From: an uncultured Bacilli bacterium
GTDB lineage: Bacteria; Bacillota_I; Bacilli_A; RF39; UBA660
Length of the DNA stretch: 64,000 nucleotides
Direction of reading: 5' to 3'
Assembly: GCA_934086935.1 (NCBI GenBank)
Contig: CAKOIQ010000002.1
Coordinates: 1 to 64,000 of the forward strand
The position numbers were made by a program, and so were the translations under genes. Within the stretch, counting starts at the first letter, position 1. Each line of letters begins with the position of its first letter. Positions 1 to 9,198 of this stretch are shown in pieces. The notes under the pieces are model-generated. The model saw only the letters and a list, made by a program, of their open reading frames with translations. It ran no database searches and had not been told where the DNA came from.

Positions 1-93
1 TTTTCTTTCATTATCTTCTACCTTATTTTCTATTTTATTGTACTATAATAACCATTCTATGGTCAAGGTTAACAAATGTATGTTTTGGTTTTA

Positions 94-122
94 TAAAAAA
101 AATGACTGATTAAACAGTCATT
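94..122 (-). terminator. rho-independent terminator of frr
   Basis: An 8-bp stem (101-108 with 115-122) and a 6-base loop are followed on the minus strand by a run of U (94-102). The stem overlaps the frr stop codon. Confidence 0.85.
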
Positions 123-649
123 AATTCTTGTTCTTTTACTTTGGCTTTTTCGTCAATTAATTTGTTATATTTAGTAATTAATTCTTGTATTTCGTCATAG
201 TACATGTTTTCTTCATCTTCTGGCATTTCTGATTTTTTAACTGAGTTTCTTGCATCTTCTCTAGCATTACGTAAAGCTACTTTTGTTTCTTCAGCTATTT
301 GTTTTACTTGTTTTACATAGTCTCTTCTTTTTTCTTCAGTTAGTTCAGGAATTGTCATGATTATCATTTCTCCATTGTTAGTTGGAGTGATTCCTAAATT
401 TGCTTCATTAATTGCTCTTTCGATATCTTTGATAATTGATCTATCAAATGGTTTGATAAATAATTGTCTGGCTTCGGGAACAGTAATGTTAGCTAAAGAT
501 TGTAATGAAGTGGGGGCTCCATAATACTCTACCATTACACCACTTAACATAGATGGATTAGCACGTCCTGCTCTTACATTAGTAAATCTTCCTTCCATGT
601 TTTCAATTGCTTTTGTCATTCTTAATTCTGTTTCTTCTAAAATATCCAT
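110..649 (-). CDS. frr: ribosome recycling factor
   Basis: Releases the 70S ribosome from mRNA with EF-G after termination. The 179-residue product matches the family along its whole length (usual about 185). It has the conserved N-terminal helix with VRAGRANPSML, the domain II stretch with ITVPEARQL and KPFDRS, and the charged C-terminal helices with EEKRRDYVKQVKQ and ARNSVKK. The gene is last in a minus-strand row after the prepilin-like genes, 35 bp behind the preceding stop, and ends in its own terminator. The usual partners pyrH and tsf are not next to it here. Confidence 0.97.
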   Translation of the reverse strand: MDILEETELRMTKAIENMEGRFTNVRAGRANPSMLSGVMVEYYGAPTSLQSLANITVPEARQLFIKPFDRSIIKDIERAINEANLGITPTNNGEMIIMTIPELTEEKRRDYVKQVKQIAEETKVALRNAREDARNSVKKSEMPEDEENMYYDEIQELITKYNKLIDEKAKVKEQELMTV

Positions 650-684
650 AATCCTCTTCCTTATATCTTTATTATACCGAAAAT

Positions 685-1335
685 TTATTTAAACGCAAGG
701 GTTATAATCATTGATCCTAATAAAATTCCTAAAGCAATTACTGAGCCTAGAATTGCAACAATACTTACAAAACCAGCTTGATCTTTGTTATTTGGTTCAA
801 TTCTTAGTACTCTACCTGGTTCTTTAGTTTTATTCATGGTATCTACTGTTTCTGAATAAGATGATTGTAATTCAGCATTTTTTTGATAGGAAATGTATTC
901 ATCAAGTAGCATTTGTTCTTCGGGAGTAATGGTTTGATTTCTCATTTTACCCATTAATTCATTTATATGTCTTTCTAAAAGATGATTATCATTTTCTGAT
1001 ACTTCTTTACCTTCTACCATATCTTTAAAAGTTTTAATTGATTGGACTGTTTTATTATCTAACATATCACTGTTTTCTTTTCCTTCCATTTTTTTAATAT
1101 TCTCTGTTAAACTAATACGGTTATTAATTGTTTGTCTTATTTCATTGACATCACTTTTATTTATGAATTCAATATTTTTACCAACATATGATTCAAATTT
1201 TGCTTCAAATTCGTGTAAATAATCGTTATCAATACATTTACTGATGGCAACTTTTAATATATTTTTGTATATAATTTGACCGGTTGTTAAATCTAAGAAT
1301 ATTGTTACACGATCATTTTTATAACTAAACTCCAT
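685..1335 (-). CDS. C-terminally membrane-anchored protein of unknown function
   Basis: I do not recognise this 216-residue protein. Most of it is charged and helical. A single hydrophobic segment lies at about residues 188-215 (AGFVSIVAILGSVIALGILL), immediately before the C-terminus, so it is probably tail-anchored with the body on one side of the membrane. Its start sits 1 bp after the stop of the upstream prepilin-like gene, so it is probably co-translated with the two pseudopilins. A role in assembling or anchoring that pilus-like apparatus is inference from position only. Confidence 0.8.
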   Translation of the reverse strand: MEFSYKNDRVTIFLDLTTGQIIYKNILKVAISKCIDNDYLHEFEAKFESYVGKNIEFINKSDVNEIRQTINNRISLTENIKKMEGKENSDMLDNKTVQSIKTFKDMVEGKEVSENDNHLLERHINELMGKMRNQTITPEEQMLLDEYISYQKNAELQSSYSETVDTMNKTKEPGRVLRIEPNNKDQAGFVSIVAILGSVIALGILLGSMIITLAFK

Positions 1336-1336
1336 T

Positions 1337-1972
1337 TTATGATATTACCCTTTCACTGCGACCAAACATGTAGCCATCTTTTGTTTTTATTTTTACAATT
1401 ATTAAATCAACATTAGTTCCAGTACTCATTAATTCAGAACGTTCAATGGTTTTTAAATAATTTATTGTGGATCCATCAAAAAATTTGATTATGTCATCAT
1501 ATTCAACTCCTGATGGGGGATTTTTAAATTCACTAGATTTCATTACATAAACATTTGCTATATTAAAAGCATTATAAATATTTTTAATATCACTATTTTG
1601 ATATCCCATATGGCTTGTTGTGGCATTACATGCTTGTTTAATTCCTTTAGAATTATTTCCTGATATTATTGAGTAACATTGAATATTAACACTACTTTTA
1701 GAGATTGGAGTTATAACTGCTTTCTTGTCTGGTTTATCATCGCCAGTTACTTCATCTAATAGATATGTTGGGGTTCCAGTTGATGTTTTATATTCATAGG
1801 CTTGTTTAATAGCATCGGCTATATATAATGCTTCTGGGGTGTCATAAAGATTTTTGGATTTTGATTGAGACATTATTTTAACATATGATGAATATAAAGT
1901 AATTAACGCTAGTGATAAAACACTCATAACAATAATAGTTTCCATTAGGACAAAACCTTTATTATTTTTCAT
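1337..1972 (-). CDS. type IV prepilin-like protein (pseudopilin)
   Basis: The 211-residue product starts with a class III (prepilin) signal: a short basic leader KNNKG, then FVLMETIIVMSVLSLALITL, with Glu at position 5 of the predicted mature protein. The remaining ~170 residues are a soluble domain with several Cys and are not recognisable. Such proteins are cleaved by a prepilin peptidase and build pilus or type II-secretion-like fibres. The start overlaps the stop of the upstream gene by one base. No prepilin peptidase is visible in the window. Confidence 0.85.
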   Translation of the reverse strand: MKNNKGFVLMETIIVMSVLSLALITLYSSYVKIMSQSKSKNLYDTPEALYIADAIKQAYEYKTSTGTPTYLLDEVTGDDKPDKKAVITPISKSSVNIQCYSIISGNNSKGIKQACNATTSHMGYQNSDIKNIYNAFNIANVYVMKSSEFKNPPSGVEYDDIIKFFDGSTINYLKTIERSELMSTGTNVDLIIVKIKTKDGYMFGRSERVIS

Positions 1973-2727
1973 TAACTATAGCACCTACTCTCAAGAATAT
2001 ATGGTGATAGATCGGTGCCGTCGCCACCTTTAATTTCTATTTCATTTTTAATATATATTTTAAGGCGTATTCCTACTTTTTCAGTAGTACCTATGTTACT
2101 GATAAAATTTGCTCTTATTTTTGTTTTATAGGTGTCTAGTGATATACTTTTATCTGAATATGCACTTTCCATTGTTGGGGTATAAGCAAAATAATAAACT
2201 TTTTCACTACCACTAGTACTATCTAAAAATGGTGAATAAAGATTAACATTTAATAATTCTCTAATAACACTTTTATCTTTCATATTTAAAATTTTATCAA
2301 AATCCGATTTATAGATTCTACCAGTACCATATATGCAAGCACTTGAGCCACCAACACTATTTAGTTTGTCACTTATTTCAGTATTAGTTAAACTATAATT
2401 ATTATTAGCACTTGTAGATAATGAAACAATTATTCCATTAGATAATAATGTAACATCTGATGTATCTTTAGATAAAACAATATAATCTAAAGCTGTAGTG
2501 TTAGTGCCAGTATCATCTCTAAACTTAATACTCATTTTAATATGAGAACCAACAGCAATATCAGCCATAGTCTTCTTACTTACTAAATCTTCTCTAATTA
2601 AATCTTTAACTCTATTTAAAAGCATTTTGTTATGAATATTAATGGCAACATAGCCAGCAATCATAGCACAAAATACTAAAAAGAAAGAATAAATTAATGA
2701 TGTTGCTATAAAACCTTTTTTATTCAT
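1972..2727 (-). CDS. prepilin-like secreted or membrane protein
   Basis: A 251-residue protein whose N-terminus, NKKGFIATSLIYSFFLVFC, has the K-K-G-F cleavage-site form of a prepilin leader but lacks the usual Glu5, so processing is uncertain. One N-terminal membrane helix is followed by a Ser/Thr-rich extracytoplasmic domain. It is first in the row 1972-1337-685 and has a TAGGAG ribosome-binding site. It may be a minor pseudopilin or a structural subunit; no specific family was recognised. Confidence 0.75.
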   Translation of the reverse strand: MNKKGFIATSLIYSFFLVFCAMIAGYVAINIHNKMLLNRVKDLIREDLVSKKTMADIAVGSHIKMSIKFRDDTGTNTTALDYIVLSKDTSDVTLLSNGIIVSLSTSANNNYSLTNTEISDKLNSVGGSSACIYGTGRIYKSDFDKILNMKDKSVIRELLNVNLYSPFLDSTSGSEKVYYFAYTPTMESAYSDKSISLDTYKTKIRANFISNIGTTEKVGIRLKIYIKNEIEIKGGDGTDLSPYILESRCYS

Positions 2728-2769
2728 ATCAATTCTCCTACTATTTTAATTATATAACATTTTAAATTT

Positions 2770-2792
2770 AAAAAAAAGGCTAAATATAGCCT
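2770..2792 (-). terminator. terminator, minus strand
   Basis: A 6-bp stem (2777-2782 with 2787-2792) is followed on the minus strand by 7 U. It lies about 210 bp beyond the end of the ysxE-like gene, so that transcript would run antisense through the small plus-strand gene at 2838-3044. Confidence 0.7.
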
Positions 2793-2837
2793 ACTACTTA
2801 ATTTTTAATCATCATAAAATATATTAGGTGAAGTTAT

Positions 2838-3044
2838 ATGAATTGTAATAACAATAATAACCATTTTAATAATAATCCATTTAAAGGTATATGGTCATTC
2901 TTTTGGTTTTTAATTCTATGTACATTAATATTTTATCAAGTAATTATAACATTCTTTTTCCCTTTTAGATGGAATATAATCATATTATTAGTAGAGATCT
3001 TTTTACTCTTCTTTTTGCTCTATAGAATAATATGGCCTTATTAA
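2838..3044 (+). CDS. small Asn-rich membrane protein
   Basis: A 68-residue protein with an Asn-rich head (MNCNNNNNHFNNNPF) and two hydrophobic segments (about 17-40 and 44-66). An AGGTGA ribosome-binding site about 8 bases before the ATG supports it as a gene. It is on the strand opposite its neighbours, and its 3' end overlaps the end of the ysxE-like gene by 42 bp. Function unknown; because low-complexity AT-rich DNA can give such reading frames by chance, it could be spurious. Confidence 0.5.
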   Translation: MNCNNNNNHFNNNPFKGIWSFFWFLILCTLIFYQVIITFFFPFRWNIIILLVEIFLLFFLLYRIIWPY

Positions 3045-3875
3045 TTTTTCACTAGAATTTATATAATTAATAAGTTTACCTATAATAATTGTATTTGTTA
3101 GTTCATCATCTTTTAAATATTTAATATCTGGTAAAGATATTATAATAAATAATAATAATTTTTCTTCTTCTAGTAAATCAAATTTATTAGTATAGGTTTC
3201 AAGAAAATTACTGTAATCATATTTGTTATAGTCGTTTTTATATAAGTTAATAAGATCTAAGACTGGAGTATCTATTTGATAGTTATCCCAACTAATAAAA
3301 TAATTATTTATATAATGATCTATACTTAAATTATTATGATTATAAACTACTCTTTCTTTTTCGTTATTAATTACTATTTTATACCATTTTTCTAATTCTT
3401 TTTTGAGATATGAGATTAGAGAGTTTATTTTAGTTTCATTTCTTAATAATAAGTAATTAGAAGGAGATGGATATTCTTCGCTGGATGCATTTGTTATTAA
3501 TTTTTGATAATAATTTTCAAAATAATTTATATTACTTAAGATATTTTCATATACTCCTTTTATTTCATCTTTAACGATAGGTTTAAAGTATGAAGTTTTA
3601 TAGTGTAGATTAGCAAGTAATTTAGCCATATCAACACATTTTTGATTTAAGGGTGATGGATTATCTTTTAAGTATTCATAGACATAATTATTATCATATT
3701 CATCTATTATTTGGGGATAATTAGTAAAATCTCTTGATGATAGATAGTTATAAAGACTTTTAATATCTTTTTGTTTTTCTTTAATTACATATTTACCGCT
3801 TTCTGTATCAACGATAGTTGATTTTCCTTTAAGGGTTATTTTATTAGGATTAAATATTTCATTAACTTTCTTCAT
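3003..3875 (-). CDS. CotS/YsxE-like spore coat kinase-fold protein
   Basis: A 290-residue protein of the aminoglycoside-phosphotransferase-like CotS/YutH/YsxE group. Visible parts are an N-lobe Lys stretch (GKYVIKEK), the catalytic-loop-like sequence VVYNHNNLSIDHYI at about residues 175-190, and a DFD-like SWDNYQID after it. The usual catalytic Asp of the HGD loop is Asn, so it may bind rather than phosphorylate. Its start overlaps the end of the SpoVID-like gene by 14 bp; in Bacillus subtilis ysxE directly follows spoVID, which makes a spore-coat role likely. Confidence 0.75.
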   Translation of the reverse strand: MKKVNEIFNPNKITLKGKSTIVDTESGKYVIKEKQKDIKSLYNYLSSRDFTNYPQIIDEYDNNYVYEYLKDNPSPLNQKCVDMAKLLANLHYKTSYFKPIVKDEIKGVYENILSNINYFENYYQKLITNASSEEYPSPSNYLLLRNETKINSLISYLKKELEKWYKIVINNEKERVVYNHNNLSIDHYINNYFISWDNYQIDTPVLDLINLYKNDYNKYDYSNFLETYTNKFDLLEEEKLLLFIIISLPDIKYLKDDELTNTIIIGKLINYINSSEKLIRPYYSIEQKEE

Positions 3876-4527
3876 CGGGAATTAATAGTTTCATATTTAA
3901 TTCGAGATTTTCAAATGTATTATATTTTTTTAGGGTATTTAGAGAAATATTATATTCTTTAGTTATTGATTCGATTGAATCGTTCATTGTTACTGTATGA
4001 ATATGATATTTAACATATTTTTCTTCTTCATTAATGCTTCCTAAAATCATATTTTCATCGATTTTTGATGGCACCTCTACTTCTTCTTTAGTTTCTGGTA
4101 ATAATATTTCGTTTTTAGCTCTAGTGTTTTCTTTTAGGTCAATTATTTCAGCATCATTATTATCTAAAAATTTGTTTAATTCTTCTTCTGATTCAAATAA
4201 TTTTATACCTTCTTTAGCAGTTATGATATATTCAACATGAACTTTTAATTCATCATCATTATTAAATTCATAGTTAAAATCAGTGATTTCAAGTTCAACA
4301 GTATCTAAATTAATATTACTTGGTAATTCATGAGAATATGGTAATTTAAAACAAAAATCTTCTTTATTAATACTTATTTCATGAAGTCGGTAATCTCCAG
4401 AAATAATAAATTCACCTTCTATTTTAGAACCATTAATATCATGATTGTCCTCAATAGAAATACTTGTTATTTCATAAATACTTGATTTAAATAAAAACTC
4501 CTTATCTAATACATGTGCTTCATTCAT
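3862..4527 (-). CDS. spoVID: SpoVID-like spore morphogenesis protein with C-terminal LysM domain
   Basis: 221 residues. The N-terminal ~115 residues are a beta-rich domain (EISINKEDFCFKLPYSHELP), as in SpoVID/SafA-type coat proteins. An acidic linker follows, and the last ~50 residues are a LysM domain (YHIHTVTMNDSIESITKEYN ... NLELNMKLLIP). B. subtilis SpoVID is much longer (about 575) because its linker is longer. In Bacillus SpoVID wraps the coat around the forespore. The spoVID-ysxE order and the nearby lon gene match the B. subtilis lonA-hem-spoVID-ysxE region with the hem genes missing. Confidence 0.78.
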   Translation of the reverse strand: MNEAHVLDKEFLFKSSIYEITSISIEDNHDINGSKIEGEFIISGDYRLHEISINKEDFCFKLPYSHELPSNINLDTVELEITDFNYEFNNDDELKVHVEYIITAKEGIKLFESEEELNKFLDNNDAEIIDLKENTRAKNEILLPETKEEVEVPSKIDENMILGSINEEEKYVKYHIHTVTMNDSIESITKEYNISLNTLKKYNTFENLELNMKLLIPDEES

Positions 4528-4569
4528 ACATAATCAGTCCTTTCTAACAAAGTATATGACTATGCATAA

Positions 4570-4598
4570 TAAAAAGAACTTTTTATAGTTCTTTTTAA
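4570..4598 (-). terminator. terminator of lon
   Basis: On the minus strand AAAAAGAAC and GTTCTTTTT pair around an 8-base loop and end in U residues just after the lon stop codon. Confidence 0.8.
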
Positions 4599-4599
4599 A

Positions 4600-6867
4600 T
4601 TATTTTTTAAAGATTATTTTGTATATTTCTTCAAATGAAGAGATGTACATGATATTTATTTCTTTTAAGATTTCAATTGGTAAGGTCGGTTCATCGATTT
4701 TATTATCGATTGGAATAAATAATTGAGTTATGTTGTTGTTATATGCTGTGATGACTTTTTCTCTTATTTTACTTACTTTATTTATACGGCCATATAAGTC
4801 TAGGGAACCTAGGAATGCAATATTTGAGTCAATTGGTTTATTATGAATAAGACTTGCTAAACTCATAGCTATTCCAAGAGAACCACTACTTCCATCTAAT
4901 TTAAAGCGATGGGTATCAAAGTTAATATGAATTCCATTAGTTGATTTTTTATAGTCCATATAGCCATTTGATTTAAAGTAACTCATAACTATTTTTATTG
5001 AATCTTTTAGTTCATCACCAACATTGCCTGTAATATTTGTATCATATGTCATTGGTACCATGATTGATGATACTTTAATTAGAGCTCCTCCTAATGGGGA
5101 TACTCCAATTATGTTAGCTTGACCTACTAGGTTAGTTTTATTTTCATATGTTATGATAGGCATTCCTAATATTTCGATTAAATCTGGTTCTTCTTTAATA
5201 TCATTAATTATCATGTGTCTTATGACGTTGTCTAATAAACGTTCTAGTTCTCTGACCCCTGGTTCTAAAGTATATTCTTTAATTATTTTATTAACTATAT
5301 TTTCACTTAAAGTTAATTTTTTAGCATTATATTTATTGCATATATTAGGAATTAAGTAATTTATAGCAATATCTTTTTTATCTAGGGATGTATAATTAGA
5401 GATATTTATTATTTCTAAGCGATCTTTTAAAACAAGAGGAATTTGATTTACATCATTTGCAGTTAATATAAATAAGACTTTTGATAGATCAAATGGTTCT
5501 TCAATATAATTATCAATAAATTCTTTATTTTGATTATTATCTAAGATATCTAATAAGACACTTGCTGGATCTCCTTTATAGTCTTTAACCATTTTATCTA
5601 CTTCATCTATTAGAATGACGGGATTATTAGTGCCACATTTTAGGATTGATTCAATGATTTTACCGGGTGCAGCACCTAAATATGTACGACGATGACCAGT
5701 AAGTTCAGATGAATCATTTAAGCCACCGACACTTATTTTATAAAATTCTCTTTTTAGAGCTTCTGAGATACTTTTAGCAATTGTTGATTTACCTACACCA
5801 GGTGAACCAATTAAACATAATACTGGGTTATCTAATGATGGATTTTTAGCTTTTAATAGTGCATACTCAATAATTCTTTTTTTAACATTATCCATTTTAT
5901 AATGTGTCTTATCTAAGGCTTTAGATATTTTATCTGCTTTACTTTCTTCTTTTGAGGAAGTATTAAATGGAAGTGATAATACGGTTTCTAGATAGTTATG
6001 AATAACTGATAGTTCAGGATTATTATTGGGAGTATATTCATATCTTCTTAGTTCTTGCATTAACTTCTTTTTGGTTTTGTCATTAACTTTAAGAGAATCT
6101 ATCTTTTCAACATAAGATGCAATTTCTTGTTCTTTGCTAGATTTAACACCAAGTTCTTCATTTAATTTTTCAATTTTGGCTTTAATTAGATATTCTTTTT
6201 GTTCTTGTTCAAATGAGGTTCTTAATTCATTATCTATTTTATTATTTAAAGTAATTATTTCTAACTCAACGTTGATATCTTTAATAAGCATTTTAGCTCT
6301 GGCTATTTCATCAAATTCATTCATGTATAGAAGTTTCTTTTCCATTGGGAAATGCATGAAATTAACAATCATATCGGTTAAAATGTCTAATGAATCGGTT
6401 TCTTTTATTTTAGATAAAATTGAATTAGATATTTCAGTTGATGATGTTATATATTTATTTAATAATGATAGTAATTTTTTCTTTAAAGCGTATTCTTCAA
6501 CTGTTTCACCATTATCGATATAGATAAGATGGGTATTAGCAATTAAAATACTTTTATTTTGAGTATAGTTAGTATATTCTTTGATTTTAACACGATTTAA
6601 ACCTTTTAGAACTACTCGATAGTTGGAATTCGGTAAAATAACGCATGATTTAATGTGGGCTAGTACTCCAACTGTTGGTAAATCATTAACACCAAGTGAT
6701 TCTTCTAAAGAATTATTAGGAAGAATCACTACTACTTTTTTATCAAACTTGGTATTTGCTATTTCAATAACATGTTGAGATAATTCATTATTTAATTCTA
6801 AACGGACTTCTTGGGTCGGCAAAAGGGATAATTTTTTTAGTAGTAATACAGGCAAGTTTTTATCCAT
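4600..6867 (-). CDS. lon: ATP-dependent protease Lon
   Basis: 755 residues (usual about 780). The N-terminal substrate domain begins LPVLLLKKLSLLPTQEVRLEL. The AAA+ module has Walker A GSPGVGKST, Walker B VILIDEVDK and the GGLNDSSELTGHRRTYLGA signature. The S16 protease domain is at about 590-755. The catalytic Ser lies in DGSSGSLG rather than the usual DGPSAG, and the catalytic Lys in KIREKVITAYNN. Lon degrades damaged and regulatory cytosolic proteins. The altered Ser motif is unusual, but both catalytic residues are present. It has its own terminator. It lies next to spoVID as in Bacillus. Confidence 0.96.
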   Translation of the reverse strand: MDKNLPVLLLKKLSLLPTQEVRLELNNELSQHVIEIANTKFDKKVVVILPNNSLEESLGVNDLPTVGVLAHIKSCVILPNSNYRVVLKGLNRVKIKEYTNYTQNKSILIANTHLIYIDNGETVEEYALKKKLLSLLNKYITSSTEISNSILSKIKETDSLDILTDMIVNFMHFPMEKKLLYMNEFDEIARAKMLIKDINVELEIITLNNKIDNELRTSFEQEQKEYLIKAKIEKLNEELGVKSSKEQEIASYVEKIDSLKVNDKTKKKLMQELRRYEYTPNNNPELSVIHNYLETVLSLPFNTSSKEESKADKISKALDKTHYKMDNVKKRIIEYALLKAKNPSLDNPVLCLIGSPGVGKSTIAKSISEALKREFYKISVGGLNDSSELTGHRRTYLGAAPGKIIESILKCGTNNPVILIDEVDKMVKDYKGDPASVLLDILDNNQNKEFIDNYIEEPFDLSKVLFILTANDVNQIPLVLKDRLEIINISNYTSLDKKDIAINYLIPNICNKYNAKKLTLSENIVNKIIKEYTLEPGVRELERLLDNVIRHMIINDIKEEPDLIEILGMPIITYENKTNLVGQANIIGVSPLGGALIKVSSIMVPMTYDTNITGNVGDELKDSIKIVMSYFKSNGYMDYKKSTNGIHINFDTHRFKLDGSSGSLGIAMSLASLIHNKPIDSNIAFLGSLDLYGRINKVSKIREKVITAYNNNITQLFIPIDNKIDEPTLPIEILKEINIMYISSFEEIYKIIFKK

Positions 6868-6949
6868 TTTTGCACCTCCAAAATATGTCTTTTATTATAA
6901 TTAATTGGTTTACCTTTGTAAAGGTTTTTAGTTAAATATTTTTATTTTT

Positions 6950-6982
6950 ATAAAATTAAAACTAAACGTTGAGTTTAGTTTA
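6950..6982 (-). terminator. hairpin after pyrimidine-nucleoside phosphorylase
   Basis: On the minus strand AACTAAA and TTTAGTT pair around a 7-base loop, followed by a short U-rich stretch that overlaps the gene's stop region. Confidence 0.6.
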
Positions 6983-8195
6983 TTTGAAATATTTGTAAAT
7001 CTTCTTTGGTGAATTTGATATTTTTGTCTTTAACATATAATTTAGCTAATGTTTGATTTTTGCTGACTTTGTCACCTTTTTGAACTAATAGCTTGATTCC
7101 AACACTATAATCAATTTGTGATTCTTTAGTTAAGCGACCAGCACCTAGTTTTAAAGATAATTTACCGCATGCTAGAGCACTGATATGTTTAATAATTCCA
7201 TCTCTATTACTTTTTAATTCTAGAATATTTTCACTTACTTTTATTTTTGATAAATCACCATTTTGGTTGGTAATCCATTTTTCAAAAGCTTCGTAGGCTG
7301 TATTGTCTTTTAAAGTTTGTTTTGCTAAATTTGTTGCTTCTTTTAAAGGAATGTCTTTATACATTGATATTAGCTGGGATGCTACTTCGACGCTGACTTG
7401 TTCTAGTTTATTTTCTTTTCCTTTTAATACTTCTATAGCTTCTTTTACTTCTAGAGCATTACCGATACAAGAACTTAATGGTTCATCCATTTCAGTTATT
7501 ATAGTCTTTATTTTGCGATTAAAGTGTCTGCCAATTTCAATAAGCCATTTACTTAATGTTTCAGCATCTTTTTTGGTTTTAATTAGAGCCCCTTCACCAC
7601 ATTTGATATCAATAACTATGTAGGTGGCTCCACAAGCAATTTTTTTACTCATAATTGAAGATACTATTAATGGAATACTTTCAGTGGTTCCCGTTACATC
7701 TCTTAAGGCATATATTACTTTATCTAAAGGAACTAAATTTTCAGTTTGAGCTCCAACGGCAATATGACAAGTATTTATACTTTGATAATATTCTTCTTTA
7801 GTTAAATTAATATTATAACCAGGTATGCTTTCTAGTTTGTCAATGGTTCCACCAGTGATGCCTAATCCTCTACCACTCATTTTACAAATAGGTATTTCTA
7901 AGGCGCCTAAAATGGGGGCTATAACGAAGGTAACGGTATCACCAATACCTCCTGTTGAATGTTTATCACAAACTGGTTTATCAAATTCATAGGTATCCCC
8001 ACTTTTAATAAAAATATCAGTTAGATTAATTGTTTCATTTAGAGTCATACCATTGATGGTTATTGCCATTAACAATGAACTCATTTGATAATCAGGTATT
8101 TCTTTATTTAAATATCCTAAAAAAGCATATGACAGTTCATCATATGTTAATTCTTTTTTATTTTTCTTATTTGTAATAATATCTAATATATTCAT
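6975..8195 (-). CDS. pyrimidine-nucleoside (thymidine) phosphorylase
   Basis: 406 residues. It carries the phosphate-binding signature KHSTGGIGDT, the SGRGLGITGGTIDKLES stretch and the SSIMSKKIACGA region of the thymidine/pyrimidine nucleoside phosphorylase family (deoA/pdp). It cleaves pyrimidine nucleosides with phosphate to base and (deoxy)ribose-1-phosphate in nucleoside salvage. The three-domain length is slightly short (usual 430-440). Sequence alone does not settle thymidine-only versus broad pyrimidine specificity. It lies 11 bp after the TasA-like secreted protein gene, which seems functionally unrelated. Confidence 0.93.
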   Translation of the reverse strand: MNILDIITNKKNKKELTYDELSYAFLGYLNKEIPDYQMSSLLMAITINGMTLNETINLTDIFIKSGDTYEFDKPVCDKHSTGGIGDTVTFVIAPILGALEIPICKMSGRGLGITGGTIDKLESIPGYNINLTKEEYYQSINTCHIAVGAQTENLVPLDKVIYALRDVTGTTESIPLIVSSIMSKKIACGATYIVIDIKCGEGALIKTKKDAETLSKWLIEIGRHFNRKIKTIITEMDEPLSSCIGNALEVKEAIEVLKGKENKLEQVSVEVASQLISMYKDIPLKEATNLAKQTLKDNTAYEAFEKWITNQNGDLSKIKVSENILELKSNRDGIIKHISALACGKLSLKLGAGRLTKESQIDYSVGIKLLVQKGDKVSKNQTLAKLYVKDKNIKFTKEDLQIFQIN

Positions 8196-8206
8196 ATTAC
8201 CTCTTT

Positions 8207-8773
8207 TTATTCTGTTACTGTTAATATTGCTTGGAATGTTTTATCTAGTTCGGTATTTGTTGCTGATTCATCTAGCCATAATCTTAAATCTAAGGTTTGG
8301 CTACTACCAACTGAAAGATAACTATTGGTATAGATTGTATAACTTCTAGCAGCATTATCTAGAGTTGGAGTAGCTGTTGTAAATGAGCTTAATAATGCGG
8401 TATCTACATTAGTACCAGTCTTACCTATCATAACCCTAATACTTGAATCACTGGCTATAGTAGTTGTATTTAATATTTCTAGATTAACTTTAGCAGTTGC
8501 AGCTGTTGAGCAAACATTTTTTATAGTAAATGTATAAGGTACTAAAGCTTTTCCTTCTGTGGTAGGAATTGGATATGTATCCATTAGAGTTATTCCTTCT
8601 TCGGAATTTGATATTAAGGTTAGACTTATACATTTTAAAGTTGTAATTTGATTATATTTGTCTTGTTCACGGTAAGTTCTAATATAAGCATATGAACCTA
8701 CAGCAAGAGCTACTATAATAACTATTGTTAATCCTAAGCTTAATATATACATCATTAATTTTTTATTTTTCAT
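8207..8773 (-). CDS. secreted TasA/camelysin-like surface protein
   Basis: 188 residues. A long hydrophobic N-terminal segment ends VGSYAYI, the A-Y-A/S-Y-A-Y type typical of signal peptides handled by SipW-like peptidases. The mature part is beta-rich and Thr/Ser-rich. It resembles the first domain of the large surface protein at 35753 (Cys pair around TLKCISL and KNVCST, NLEILN, and a C-terminal FQAILTV like FEANLAVVGT there). Probably a fibre or matrix subunit. It has its own good promoter at 8794-8823. Confidence 0.7.
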   Translation of the reverse strand: MKNKKLMMYILSLGLTIVIIVALAVGSYAYIRTYREQDKYNQITTLKCISLTLISNSEEGITLMDTYPIPTTEGKALVPYTFTIKNVCSTAATAKVNLEILNTTTIASDSSIRVMIGKTGTNVDTALLSSFTTATPTLDNAARSYTIYTNSYLSVGSSQTLDLRLWLDESATNTELDKTFQAILTVTE

Positions 8774-8793
8774 AGTATCACTATCCTATTACA

Positions 8794-8823
8794 ATTATAA
8801 TAAATACTATATTGTTTAGTCAA
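8794..8823 (-). promoter_or_regulatory. sigma-A-type promoter for the TasA-like gene
   Basis: Minus strand: -35 TTGACT (8818-8823), 18-base spacer, -10 TATAAT (8794-8799), about 20 bases before the start codon. Confidence 0.7.
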
Positions 8824-8841
8824 GAATTCAATGTTTAATTG

Positions 8842-8875
8842 ACAAAAAAAGAAAGAAAATTAATTTCTTTCTTTT
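8842..8875 (-). terminator. terminator of rplS
   Basis: On the minus strand AAAGAAAGAAA pairs with TTTTCTTTC around TTAA and runs into a U tract at the end of the L19 gene. Confidence 0.8.
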
Positions 8876-9198
8876 ACTTTGTATTCTTTCTTCATGTCTT
8901 TTAAGAAGTTTAGTTTCTTTCTACGAACCATACCCTTCTTAACTACAGTTATTTTGTCAACTAATGGTGAGTTAACAGCGAATGTTCTTAATACAGCAAC
9001 ATTACCACTTTTCTTTCTTACAGTAAATCTTTTAGATACTGAACCACCTTTAATTGATGTTACGATTCCTTCGAAAGCTTGAATTCTTTCTTTTTTACCT
9101 TCTTTGATCCATACGTCTACTCTTACGATATCACCTGATCTAAATTCAGGAACGTCTGGTCTTACATGTTTTTGATTAATCTTATCAATTAAATTCAT
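8860..9198 (-). CDS. rplS: 50S ribosomal protein L19
   Basis: The start is taken as the ATG at 9198 (MNLIDKINQKHV), 112 residues, because an AGGAAG ribosome-binding site lies directly in front of it; a reading frame opening 6 codons earlier contains that site. Conserved L19 stretches are visible: PEFRSGDIVRVDVWIKEGKK, ERIQAFEGIVTS and the C-terminal VRRKKLNFL. It binds at the 30S/50S interface. A TATAAT box sits at 9251-9256, and the ~50-base leader could form the short L19 leader hairpin (not confirmed). The usual trmD/rimM neighbours are absent. Confidence 0.97.
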   Translation of the reverse strand: MNLIDKINQKHVRPDVPEFRSGDIVRVDVWIKEGKKERIQAFEGIVTSIKGGSVSKRFTVRKKSGNVAVLRTFAVNSPLVDKITVVKKGMVRRKKLNFLKDMKKEYKVKERN

